Part shown: one piece after another, positions 1-7,413 of the stretch | How positions within the stretch are numbered: position 1 is the stretch's first letter | Layout: each line of letters begins with the position of its first letter | NCBI GenBank assembly: GCA_900465665.1 | Contig: UBJO01000049.1 | Coordinates: 124,001-188,000, forward strand | Source: Hyphomicrobiales bacterium | GTDB taxonomy: Bacteria > Pseudomonadota > Alphaproteobacteria > Rhizobiales > Rhizobiaceae | Length of the DNA: 64,000 bases | Direction of reading: 5' to 3' | Made by a program: the position numbers and the translations under genes | Notes under the pieces: generated by a model | Told to the model about the DNA's origin: nothing | Seen by the model: the letters and a program-made list of their open reading frames with translations, nothing else | The model's database searches: none

Positions 1-75
1 GTCGAAATAACGCGCCGCAAGATCCTTCTCCGGGCCGGATTTGAGCCGCCCCACGGCAAAAAGACCAACGCGCAT
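1..75 (-). CDS. rlmH: 23S rRNA pseudouridine-1915 N3-methyltransferase RlmH, N-terminal fragment
   Basis: Only the first 25 codons are in the window; the gene runs off the left edge. The reverse strand reads MRVGLFAVGRLKSGPEKDLA and continues, which matches the start of the SPOUT-family methyltransferase RlmH, which methylates pseudouridine 1915 in helix 69 of 23S rRNA. It lies just downstream of rsfS, an order common in rhizobia. The start codon is the ATG whose complement lies at 73-75. Identification rests on a short stretch plus gene order. Confidence 0.8.
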   Translation of the reverse strand, partial: MRVGLFAVGRLKSGPEKDLAARYFD

Positions 76-206
76 GTGTCCGCTCCTGCTATCAGGCTTT
101 TCGCGGCCCAAAGGTGCCGCAGGCCGGGGCTAAAGCACCGCCGGCCCAATCACAGCCATCTATCAGGCGTCGGACGCAGCGTCCAGACAGCCTGCCAGCT
201 GGAGTA

Positions 207-653
207 TCAGTGCAGCGTCTCGTCCAGATCGGGAGCCTGCCACATCTTTTCGATGTTGTAGAACTCACGAATTTCGGGACGGAAGACATGCACGATAACA
301 TCGCCGGTATCGATCAGGATCCAATCGCCGGCATCCTGGCCTTCGACCCGGGCGGAGCCGAAGCCCTCGTCCTTGAGGTCGCTGAGCAGGTGGTCGGCAA
401 TTGCCATGACATGGCGGCTCGAGCGGCCCGATACCACGACCATGAAGTCGCCGAGCGCCGATTTTCCGGCAATGTCGATGGAAACGATATCTTCAGCTTT
501 GGAGTCCTCGAGGCTGACGAGGACGGTGTGCAGGGCGCGGGCAGCGGCATCAACGCCACGTTCCGGGCTCTTCGGGACAACGACTTTCGTGCTTCCCTTT
601 GCGTGTACTGTTGTCAGTGCTTTCCCTTTCTCGGAATGACAAAGCATGCACAT
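207..653 (-). CDS. rsfS: Ribosome silencing factor RsfS
   Basis: RsfS (YbeB/Iojap family) binds ribosomal protein L14 and blocks joining of the subunits when nutrients are short. The protein carries the family core: a segment on the vitality of subunit silencing (EDIVSIDI, ALGDFMVVVSGRS), then ARVEGQDAGDWILIDTGDVIVHVF and a C-terminal FYNIEKMW block. The start is uncertain. The frame stays open to 692, ATG codons lie at 653 and 647, but the best ribosome-binding purine run (GAGAAAGGGAAAG) precedes a CTG at 617-615, from which the protein would start at TTVHAKG. In many rhizobia rsfS follows nadD directly; here the mod genes and an sRNA lie between them. Confidence 0.88.
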   Translation of the reverse strand: MCMLCHSEKGKALTTVHAKGSTKVVVPKSPERGVDAAARALHTVLVSLEDSKAEDIVSIDIAGKSALGDFMVVVSGRSSRHVMAIADHLLSDLKDEGFGSARVEGQDAGDWILIDTGDVIVHVFRPEIREFYNIEKMWQAPDLDETLH

Positions 654-853
654 CACTGATTTGGCGAACCAAATCACGGTTAAGATAGGCACCGAACCAT
701 AAATGTTTCAAGACGCCCGCGATCACAAAGCATGAATGCCGGATTTGGCGCGGCAGCAACGGATGGCTCAGCCTCAAGTGCATCCTGCCGGGCTGTGTAC
801 AGTTGCCGTTGCCCTCAGTAAAGTGATGCTTCGTCCCAGTGCGAAGATTGCAA

Positions 854-1234
854 ATGAAAAACACCTTAGAAAACACGCTTGTCCCGGTCCTTCGCATCAG
901 CTTTCCGCATGAGGATCGCCTTGGGCACGGCAAGATGGAACTGCTGGAGCATATCAGAGAGACCGGCTCGATCTCCGCCGGCGGCCGCGCGATGGACATG
1001 TCCTACCGGCGCGCCTGGCTGCTAGTCAGCGAAATGAACCGGATGTTCAAGCATCCCGTCGTCGAATCCCAGCGCGGCGGCCAAAAGGGCGGCGGCGCGG
1101 CGCTCACGGCGTTCGGCGAGGAACTGCTCGCGCGTTTTCGGCAGATGGAGCAAACGATCCGGGTGACCCTGGCTGACGACCTCGCCTGGCTGGAGAGCAA
1201 CCGCTTGCTCGATGGCACCGAGCCAACCGCTTAG
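854..1234 (+). CDS. Short ModE-like winged-helix regulator (molybdate-responsive family, DNA-binding domain only)
   Basis: The protein is about 126 residues and contains a single LysR/ModE-type winged helix: KMELLEHIRETGSISAGGRAM, then MSYRRAWLLVSEMNRMF, then a wing with QRGGQKGGGAALTAFGEELL. These are the hallmarks of the N-terminal domain of ModE, which represses molybdate transport when Mo is plentiful. The C-terminal molbindin (TOBE) domains that bind molybdate in E. coli ModE are absent. It converges on modC and their stop codons overlap by four bases. I chose ATG 854 over a GTG at 839; neither has a clear Shine-Dalgarno sequence. Regulation of modABC is inferred from location. Confidence 0.8.
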   Translation: MKNTLENTLVPVLRISFPHEDRLGHGKMELLEHIRETGSISAGGRAMDMSYRRAWLLVSEMNRMFKHPVVESQRGGQKGGGAALTAFGEELLARFRQMEQTIRVTLADDLAWLESNRLLDGTEPTA

Positions 1235-2298
1235 GGCTCCAAAGCAACCGTCTTGATGATTGCGAACACCGGCATGCCCTCGCGCAGCGCCATGCGTTCC
1301 GCCGAGAAACTGGTGATCCGCGACAGGATCGCGTCACCAGCGCAATCGACCGTGACGTCTACGGTCGCATCGTCGGAAGGCGTCACTGCCAGGATCGTAC
1401 CTTCAAGCACGTTGAGCGCGCTGAGACCGTTTGGCCGTTCAGTGGCAAGCATCACGTCGCGCGAGGGAATACGGACACGCACTGCCTTTCCCGGCGCAAG
1501 ACCGGCATCTGGCACATGCAGTCGCACGGTCGTCATCGCAACGGTGGCCAGGCGATGCCGCTCGTCCACGGCCTCCACACGCCCCTGCAGCAAGGCACCC
1601 GCCTCGCGCCGATCAAGCGACGCAGCGGGCAGGCTGAGCACCTCGGTTGCCGCGCCCACGGCCTTCACCCGGCCGTCCTGCATGACGACGACCTGATCGG
1701 CAAGCCGCGCCACTTCGGCCACCGAATGGCTGACATAGACGATCGGAATATCCATCTCGTCGCGCAGACGCTCGAGGAACGGCATCACCTCCGCCTTGCG
1801 CGCTTCGTCGAGCGCGGCAAGCGGCTCATCCATCAAAAGCAGACGCGGCGACGACAAGAGCGCGCGGCCGATCGCCACCCGCTGCTTTTCACCGCCGGAT
1901 AGATGCTCGGGGCTGCGGCCGAGCAGCCTCTCTATATCGAGCAGGCCGACGATCCGCTCAAAGCTCTCCCGTGGCGCCCCCTTCGGCGCGAACCAGCGAC
2001 CATAGGTCAGGTTCTGCCGAACGGTCATATGCGGGAAGAGCCGTGCTTCCTGAAACACATAGCCGAACCGCCGCCGATGCTTGGCGACGAAAATGCGCTT
2101 GGCGGTATCCGTCAGTATCTCGCCATCGAGACTGATCCGTCCCTCGTCGGGCCGCGTCAGCCCGGCGATCATCCGGATCATCGAGGTCTTTCCCGAGCCC
2201 GAACGGCCGAACAGCGCGGTAATCCCACGCTCCGACGTGAACCCCGCCTCAAGCGAGAAGGCGTCAAACCGATGCTTTGCCTGAACAACGAGCGTCAT
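1231..2298 (-). CDS. modC: Molybdate ABC transporter ATP-binding protein ModC
   Basis: ModC energises molybdate (and tungstate) import at the inner membrane. The 355-residue protein has Walker A (GRSGSGKTS, about residue 30), the ABC signature LSGGEKQR, Walker B LLLMDEPLAALD and the switch histidine in VYVSHS. A C-terminal TOBE domain (about residues 290-350, LNVLEGTILAVTPSDDATV) is typical of ModC rather than of generic ATPases. Its ATG overlaps the modB stop by four bases, so the two are translationally coupled. The length is normal for the family. Confidence 0.95.
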   Translation of the reverse strand: MTLVVQAKHRFDAFSLEAGFTSERGITALFGRSGSGKTSMIRMIAGLTRPDEGRISLDGEILTDTAKRIFVAKHRRRFGYVFQEARLFPHMTVRQNLTYGRWFAPKGAPRESFERIVGLLDIERLLGRSPEHLSGGEKQRVAIGRALLSSPRLLLMDEPLAALDEARKAEVMPFLERLRDEMDIPIVYVSHSVAEVARLADQVVVMQDGRVKAVGAATEVLSLPAASLDRREAGALLQGRVEAVDERHRLATVAMTTVRLHVPDAGLAPGKAVRVRIPSRDVMLATERPNGLSALNVLEGTILAVTPSDDATVDVTVDCAGDAILSRITSFSAERMALREGMPVFAIIKTVALEP

Positions 2299-2996
2299 TG
2301 TGGATCGATCCTCCGCCCGATGAGACGTGACAGAAACTCTGATGCCAGCAACGCAGCCATGGAAATAACCACGGCCACCAAGGTCAGCCGCAACGCACCC
2401 GCATCCCCGCCCGGAACCTGTGTAAAGGAATAAATCGCAGCCGACAGCGTCTGCGTCTCGCCGGGAATATTGGAAACGAAGGTGATCGTCGCACCGAACT
2501 CGCCCATCGCCTTGGCGAAGGCCAGGATCATGCCGGCGATGATGCCGGGTAGGGTGAGGGGAAGCGTCACCGTCAGGAAAACCCAGAATGGACTGGCGCC
2601 GAGCGTGCCGGCAGCCTCTTCAAGCTTTCGGTCGATCGCCTCAATCGAGAGCCTGATGCTACGCACCATCAACGGAAATGCCATCACGGCGCAGGCAAGA
2701 GCCGCGCCCGTCCACCGGAAGGAGAAGACGATGCCGAAGTATTCATCGAGAAAAGCGCCAATCACCCCGCGCCGACCAAAGAGCACCAGCAGGATGAAAC
2801 CGGTAACGACGGGCGGCAGGATGAGCGGCAAATGCACGATGCCGTTGAGAATGGATTTGCCCCAGAAGCGTCCCCGCGCCAGAAGCAGCGCGACACCGAT
2901 GCCGAAGGGCAGGCTTGCCAGCATCGCGACGACAGACACCCGCAGGCTGAGCATGATCGCCGTCCATTCGTCACTGCTCAGACCAAGTGCTTCCAA
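2295..2996 (-). CDS. modB: Molybdate ABC transporter permease ModB
   Basis: This is a 233-residue inner-membrane permease with about five hydrophobic helices and the cytoplasmic EAA-type loop (EEAAGTLGASPFWVFLTVTLPLTLPGI), which contacts ModC. The start is a TTG at 2996-2994, preceded by CAGGAG at a good distance; no ATG fits better. An intrinsic-terminator-like hairpin with a T-run lies between modA and this gene, ending just before the ribosome-binding site, so modBC is probably made at a lower level than modA. Confidence 0.94.
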   Translation of the reverse strand: MEALGLSSDEWTAIMLSLRVSVVAMLASLPFGIGVALLLARGRFWGKSILNGIVHLPLILPPVVTGFILLVLFGRRGVIGAFLDEYFGIVFSFRWTGAALACAVMAFPLMVRSIRLSIEAIDRKLEEAAGTLGASPFWVFLTVTLPLTLPGIIAGMILAFAKAMGEFGATITFVSNIPGETQTLSAAIYSFTQVPGGDAGALRLTLVAVVISMAALLASEFLSRLIGRRIDPQ

Positions 2997-3010
2997 ATGC
3001 GATGCTCCTG

Positions 3011-3041
3011 AAAAAACGAAGGCCCACCGTGGCGGGCCTTC
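3011..3041 (-). terminator. Hairpin plus T-run between modA and modB (partial terminator)
   Basis: On the minus strand GAAGGCCC (3041-3034) and GGGCCTTC (3025-3018) form an 8-bp stem, followed by GTTTTTTC. It lies between the modA stop and the modB ribosome-binding site. Because modB has no room for its own promoter, this is more likely a read-through attenuator or 3' stabiliser that favours modA over modBC. Confidence 0.75.
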
Positions 3042-3070
3042 AGACTAGGCAGCTGCGTATAAAACCGCAA

Positions 3071-3856
3071 TTATTTCAGGATGGTGAAGCCCTGTTCGGT
3101 AAAGAAGTGCGCGGCCTTCTCCGACTTCAGGAAGTCGAGATAAGCGGCCGTATCGGCATTCTTGCTCCCGGAGAGGATCGCGATCGGGTAGGTGATCGCC
3201 GGGTGCGAGTCAGCGGGGAAGGTGCCGGCAACGGCAACGCCTGGATCCGCGTTCACGTCGGTCTGGTAGACGATGCCGAACGGCGCTTCGCCGCGCGAGA
3301 CCAGCGCCAGCGCCGCACGTACGCTTTCTGCGCCTGCGACCTTGCCTTCGACCGACGACCAGACGCCGAGCTTTTCAAGCGCCGCCTTGCCGTACTTGCC
3401 TGCCGGTACCGACTTGACTTCGCCCATCGCGAGCTTCCCGTCGCCGAGCAGGCCGGCCAGATCGAAGCCCTGCTTGATGTCGACAGGCTTAACCTTGTCC
3501 TTGGCGGCGACGAGCACGATGCTGTTGCCGAGCAGGTTGGAGCGGGTGTCCGCCTTGATCAGGTTCTTCTTGGCGAGATAATCCATCCAGTCGAGGTCGG
3601 CCGAGATGAACACATCCGCCGGCGCGCCGCCTTCGATCTGCTTCGCAAGCGCGGAGCTCGCCGCATAGGAGACAACGGCTTCCTTGCCGCTTTCCTTGGC
3701 CCATTCGGCATTGGCCGCATCCAGCGCGTTCTTCATGCTCGCGGCTGCGAACACCGTAACCTTTTCAGCGGCGACGGCAGTGCCGGCGGTCGCGCCAAGC
3801 CAGATAGCGGAGACCGCGACGGCTGCGAATTTCACCCATTGACGACGATTCTGCAT
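3071..3856 (-). CDS. modA: Molybdate ABC transporter substrate-binding protein ModA
   Basis: ModA is the periplasmic protein that captures molybdate/tungstate and delivers it to ModBC. The 261-residue protein begins with a Sec signal (RRQWVKFAAVAVSAIWLGATA, cleavage likely after AVA at about residue 29). The mature start EKVTVFAAASMKNALD carries the AAAS oxyanion-binding motif of ModA, and ASSALAKQIEGGAPADVFISAD follows. It is the first gene of modABC. A tight CGTTATAT sequence lies about 30 bases upstream of the ATG on the minus strand and could be part of a ModE half-site or a -10 element, but no full operator palindrome is visible. Confidence 0.96.
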   Translation of the reverse strand: MQNRRQWVKFAAVAVSAIWLGATAGTAVAAEKVTVFAAASMKNALDAANAEWAKESGKEAVVSYAASSALAKQIEGGAPADVFISADLDWMDYLAKKNLIKADTRSNLLGNSIVLVAAKDKVKPVDIKQGFDLAGLLGDGKLAMGEVKSVPAGKYGKAALEKLGVWSSVEGKVAGAESVRAALALVSRGEAPFGIVYQTDVNADPGVAVAGTFPADSHPAITYPIAILSGSKNADTAAYLDFLKSEKAAHFFTEQGFTILK

Positions 3857-4189
3857 ATTGCTTCCCCAACACTTCGAGATGTTTGGAGAGATATAACGGA
3901 AAGCTGCTCATTGGCCAGCGCTATATTCGTTGGAACGCATCGCGCGACATGGCGCCCGGCCAAAGCGACTTCACGTGTTGGTGAATGACCACATGGATGC
4001 CGTTACGGCACAGCATAGGTCAACGACACCCGCTGGTAACGATCGGCTAAGTGATGGACGAGGCAAGTGAATCTCCGGGTCGTTGCCAAGAAATTGAGCA
4101 TCAGCGAGGGTGCGACACTTAAACACATGCTGAAAATGCATTGCTGCGATGCACCAATTCCTCTTTCCTTTCTGTGATACTCATCATAC
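3857..4189. other. Intergenic region upstream of modA and of the sRNA
   Basis: This gap of about 330 bases holds no convincing gene. It should contain the leftward modA promoter and the rightward sRNA promoter. TATAACG (near 3897) and CGCTATAT (near 3929) resemble ModE half-sites but point away from each other, so I do not call an operator. A GATACT near 4185 is a possible -10 for the sRNA. Confidence 0.4.
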
Positions 4190-4312
4190 AACCTACCCAT
4201 CGAACAGCGATCTCCTCCTCCCAAAGCTGTTCGATAACGGATCGGCAACACTCCTCCTCCCAGTTGCCGGTCGAGTTTTAAGCCCGACGGATCCTCCCCC
4301 GTCGGGCTTTTC
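4190..4312 (+). ncRNA. Alpha-r14 (NfeR1-type) trans-acting small RNA with two CCTCCTCCC loops
   Basis: Three hairpins follow one another. Hairpin 1 pairs CGAACAGC (4201-4208) with GCTGTTCG (4226-4233). Hairpin 2 pairs CGGCAAC (4243-4249) with GTTGCCG (4263-4269). Hairpin 3 pairs AAGCCCGACGG (4280-4290) with CCGTCGGGCTT (4299-4309) and ends in TTTT. The loops of the first two both carry CCTCCTCCC (4214-4222 and 4253-4261), an anti-Shine-Dalgarno sequence, and the third loop contains ATCCTCCCC. The alpha-r14 family (NfeR1 in Sinorhizobium meliloti) is known for about 115-125 nt, a similar fold and such motifs; it is linked to osmotic stress and nodulation. The 5' end is estimated from that size. 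Confidence 0.85.
4280..4312 (+). terminator. Rho-independent terminator of the sRNA
   Basis: An 11-bp perfect stem AAGCCCGACGG / CCGTCGGGCTT with a seven-to-eight base loop is followed by TTTT on the plus strand. It is also the third hairpin of the small RNA. The minus strand has no T-run, so it mainly acts rightward, protecting the 3' side of the leftward nadD gene. Confidence 0.85.
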
Positions 4313-4342
4313 ATTTTCCAGCGTATTCTTGAGAGAAATGAG

Positions 4343-4993
4343 CTAGGCGCCGTTTTGCGCGCGGATCGCCGTCGAGCTCAGTCGCGATCTCGGACCATGG
4401 ATGAATGTCCAGGCCGGCGCCGGCTTCTTCCAGAGCGACCTCGAATCGTCCTCATCGACACGTGCGAAATCGAAGGTCTTGGCCATCTTCGACGACAGGA
4501 ATGACAGCGTCGCGCCCGGCCGGTCGATGACCGCGATCGGGAACATGCGCGCGATATCCTGCCACCGCTGCCAGCGATGAAACGTCTTCAGACTATCGGC
4601 GCCCATGATCCAGATGAAATGCACATGGGGATTGCTGATCTTGATTCGCGCCAGTGTTTCTGCGGTGAAGGTCGTACCGAATTTCTTTTCGAATGCGGTG
4701 ACCTTGATCGCCGGATGCTTGGCAAGCTTTTCGCTGAGCCGCACCCGCTCCGCCAGAGGCAAAAGCTGGCTCGGATCCTTCAAGGGATTGCCGGGAGTGA
4801 CCATCCACCACAGCTGATCGAGACCAAGCCGCTTGATGGCGATCTCCGCCACAAGGGCATGCCCCTGGTGCGGCGGATTGAAGGAACCGCCGAACAGACC
4901 GACCACCATGCCCCGCTCGGCATGCGGCACGCGAAGATAGCGTCGGTCCAATTCGTCGTTGATCACATCAGGTCCGGACTTGGCCGGTGCCAT
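4343..4993 (-). CDS. nadD: Nicotinate-nucleotide adenylyltransferase NadD
   Basis: NadD transfers AMP from ATP to nicotinate mononucleotide in NAD biosynthesis. The 216-residue protein has the nucleotidyltransferase motif GGSFNPPHQGHALVAEIA near residue 33, the substrate loop WWMVTPGNPLK, the central IMGADSLKTFHRWQRW and the C-terminal SSTAIR. The chosen start gives a 26-bp overlap with the end of proA, implying translational coupling; a shorter start at MVVGLFGG (near residue 28) is possible. It is the last gene of obgE-proB-proA-nadD. Confidence 0.94.
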   Translation of the reverse strand: MAPAKSGPDVINDELDRRYLRVPHAERGMVVGLFGGSFNPPHQGHALVAEIAIKRLGLDQLWWMVTPGNPLKDPSQLLPLAERVRLSEKLAKHPAIKVTAFEKKFGTTFTAETLARIKISNPHVHFIWIMGADSLKTFHRWQRWQDIARMFPIAVIDRPGATLSFLSSKMAKTFDFARVDEDDSRSLWKKPAPAWTFIHGPRSRLSSTAIRAQNGA

Positions 4994-6251
4994 GCACGCG
5001 GTATTTGAACGAGGTCAACTGCTCGACGCCAACGGGGCCTCGCGCATGCATCTTGCCGGTCGCGATGCCGATCTCCGCACCCATGCCGAATTCACCACCG
5101 TCGGCAAACTGCGTCGATGCGTTGTGGAGCAGAATGGCGGAATCGACCTCGGTGAAGAAGCGCTCCACGACAGCTGGGTCTTCGGCGATCACGGCTTCGG
5201 TATGGTTCGACGAATAGGTCTGGATATGCTTGATCGCACCATCGATGCCATCGACGACAGCGACCGAAACGATCGCGTCGAGATATTCCGTCGACCAGTC
5301 TTCCTCGGTCGCCGCCTTCGTTCCCGGCGCCGCCTTCACGACGCTCGAGGAGCCGCGAACTTCGCAACCAGCATCCGAGAGAACCCCGAGCAACGGCACG
5401 AGATGCGTGTCGCTGACAGCACTATCGACCAGGATGGTCTCGACCGCACCGCAAATGCCCGTCCGGCGCATCTTCGCGTTGACGACGATCTCCTTCGCCA
5501 TGTCGAGATCGGCGGATGCATCGACATAGATATGGCAGAGCCCTTCCAGATGCGCGAAGACGGGCACCCTGGCCTCGTTCTGCACTCGCGCGACAAGGCT
5601 TTTGCCGCCGCGCGGGATGATCACGTCGATCGCTCCATCCAAGCCGCGCAACATGGCGCCGACGGCCGCGCGATCCGTGGTCGGAACGAGCTGGATAGCA
5701 TGCTCTGGGAGCCCGGCCGCCTTCAGGCCGCGTATCATGCATTCATAGATAGCCTGCGATGAACGGCGCGAATCCGAACCGCAGCGCAGGATGACGGCAT
5801 TGCCCGCCTTGACGCAAAGTGCCCCGGCATCCGCCGTCACATTCGGTCGGCTTTCGAAGATCACGCCGATCACACCAAGCGGCGTGCGCACGCGCTCGAT
5901 CTTCAGGCCGTTGGGCCGATCCCAGGCGCTGACCACCTCGCCGACAGGATCTTTCAAGGCAGCGATCGCGCGGATGCCATCGGCCATCTCCGCGACGCGC
6001 TTGTCTGTGAGCGTCAGCCGGTCGATGAAGGAGGGCAGCATGTCCGAGCCCGCGGCATCCTCGAGATCCCGCGCGTTCTCAGCGAGGATATGGTCCTTGT
6101 CCGCCAGGATCGCATCAGCCATGGCATTCAGGGCGGCGTTCTTGGCGTCGGTCGAGGCGAAGCCCAACGGTCGCGCGGCTGCCTTGGCCTTGCGGCCGAT
6201 GTCATTCATCAGCGCGTCAATGTCAGGGCTTTGCACGACTGTATCAAGCAT
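4968..6251 (-). CDS. proA: Gamma-glutamyl phosphate reductase ProA
   Basis: ProA reduces gamma-glutamyl phosphate to glutamate semialdehyde with NADPH, the second step of proline synthesis. The 427-residue protein is of normal length for this aldehyde-dehydrogenase relative. Family blocks are visible: RTPLGVIGVIFESRPNVT, GNAVILRCGSDS, IDVIIPRGGKSLV, the catalytic-cysteine region MRRTGICGAVETIL and NASTQFADGGEFGMGAEIGI. Its ATG overlaps the proB stop by eight bases, so proB and proA are coupled. Confidence 0.97.
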   Translation of the reverse strand: MLDTVVQSPDIDALMNDIGRKAKAAARPLGFASTDAKNAALNAMADAILADKDHILAENARDLEDAAGSDMLPSFIDRLTLTDKRVAEMADGIRAIAALKDPVGEVVSAWDRPNGLKIERVRTPLGVIGVIFESRPNVTADAGALCVKAGNAVILRCGSDSRRSSQAIYECMIRGLKAAGLPEHAIQLVPTTDRAAVGAMLRGLDGAIDVIIPRGGKSLVARVQNEARVPVFAHLEGLCHIYVDASADLDMAKEIVVNAKMRRTGICGAVETILVDSAVSDTHLVPLLGVLSDAGCEVRGSSSVVKAAPGTKAATEEDWSTEYLDAIVSVAVVDGIDGAIKHIQTYSSNHTEAVIAEDPAVVERFFTEVDSAILLHNASTQFADGGEFGMGAEIGIATGKMHARGPVGVEQLTSFKYRVHGTGQVRT

Positions 6252-7413
6252 GGGCGGCGTCCTTCTTCTGCCTTTCCGATTTCGAATTGATTTGCGAGGT
6301 CATGACCATGTCGTCGCGATGGATCATCGCCGCACGCCCGGCATAGCCGAGAATGGCCTCGATCTCGCTCGACTTGCGGCCGGTGATCTGGCGCGCTTCC
6401 TCGGCGTCATAGCCCGCCAATCCGCGCGCGATTTCCCGGCCATTGGGCCCGATGATCGCCACCGTATCACCACGGCTGAACACGCCGACAACCTTGCGCA
6501 CACCGGCGGGCAGCAGGCTCTTGCCACCGCCGAGCGCCATCACTGCGCCGTCATCGACATGAAGCTCACCGGCCGGCTGCAGCTGACCGGCAATCCAGGT
6601 CTTGCGCGCAGTCACGGGCGTACCCGAAGGCGCAAACCAGGAAGACCGCGCGCCGTTTTCGATCGCAGACAGCGGGCTGTCGGTCTTGCCGGATGCGATG
6701 ATCATCGCGCAGCCAGAAGTCGTCGCGATCTTGCCGGCATCGATCTTGGTGCGCATGCCGCCACGCGACAGCTCGGACGCAGCGCCGCCGGCCATCGCCT
6801 CGATCTCAGGCGTTATCTCTGCGATCGTCTCCAGGAACTGTGCATCTGGATCGAGATGCGGCGGAGCGGTGTAGAGGCCGTCGATATCCGACAATAGGAT
6901 CAAAAGATCCGCGCCCGCCATCGTCGCGACGCGCGCTGCCAGACGGTCATTGTCCCCATATCGGATTTCGCTGGTAGCAACCGTGTCGTTCTCGTTGATG
7001 ATGGGAACAGCGCCTATCTTCAGGAGCTGGTTGATCGTCGCGCGCGCATTGAGATAGCGCCGGCGCTCTTCCGTATCGCCAAGCGTCAGCAGGATCTGGC
7101 CTGCAACAATCTTGTCCCGCGAGAGGCTCTCGGACCAATCGCGCGCAAGCGCGATCTGGCCAACAGCGGCCGCCGCCTGGCTCTCCTCGAGCTTCAACGC
7201 GCCCGAGGGCAGATCGAGAACCGAGCGTCCAAGCGCGATGGCGCCCGAAGACACCACGAGCACATCGACGCCCTTGTTTTTCAACTTCGCGATATCGGCG
7301 CACATCGCGTCCAGCCAGCTCTTCTTCAAGCCGGTTTTCCGATCGACGAGCAGCGCGGAGCCGATCTTGATAACGATGCGCCGGTAGCTACCAAGCGCCT
7401 TCTGCCTAGTCAT
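6244..7413 (-). CDS. proB: Glutamate 5-kinase ProB
   Basis: ProB phosphorylates glutamate to start proline synthesis and is usually feedback-inhibited by proline. The 389-residue protein has an amino-acid-kinase domain (YRRIVIKIGSALLVD near residue 10; VSSGAIALG; NENDTVAT; GDNDRLAARVA; LSDIDGLYT; GGMRTKIDAGK) and a C-terminal PUA domain (about residues 290-370). It is overlapped by obgE upstream and proA downstream by eight bases on each side, giving a compact operon. Confidence 0.97.
   Translation of the reverse strand: MTRQKALGSYRRIVIKIGSALLVDRKTGLKKSWLDAMCADIAKLKNKGVDVLVVSSGAIALGRSVLDLPSGALKLEESQAAAAVGQIALARDWSESLSRDKIVAGQILLTLGDTEERRRYLNARATINQLLKIGAVPIINENDTVATSEIRYGDNDRLAARVATMAGADLLILLSDIDGLYTAPPHLDPDAQFLETIAEITPEIEAMAGGAASELSRGGMRTKIDAGKIATTSGCAMIIASGKTDSPLSAIENGARSSWFAPSGTPVTARKTWIAGQLQPAGELHVDDGAVMALGGGKSLLPAGVRKVVGVFSRGDTVAIIGPNGREIARGLAGYDAEEARQITGRKSSEIEAILGYAGRAAMIHRDDMVMTSQINSKSERQKKDAAHA

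Noticed and set aside
3890..3940. ModE operator upstream of modA
   Set aside because: TATAACG and CGCTATAT elements occur but face outward rather than forming the usual inverted repeat, so I do not call an operator.
4149..4346. A 65-codon open frame over the sRNA
   Set aside because: It has no ribosome-binding site and covers the three hairpins and terminator; the RNA structure explains the sequence better.
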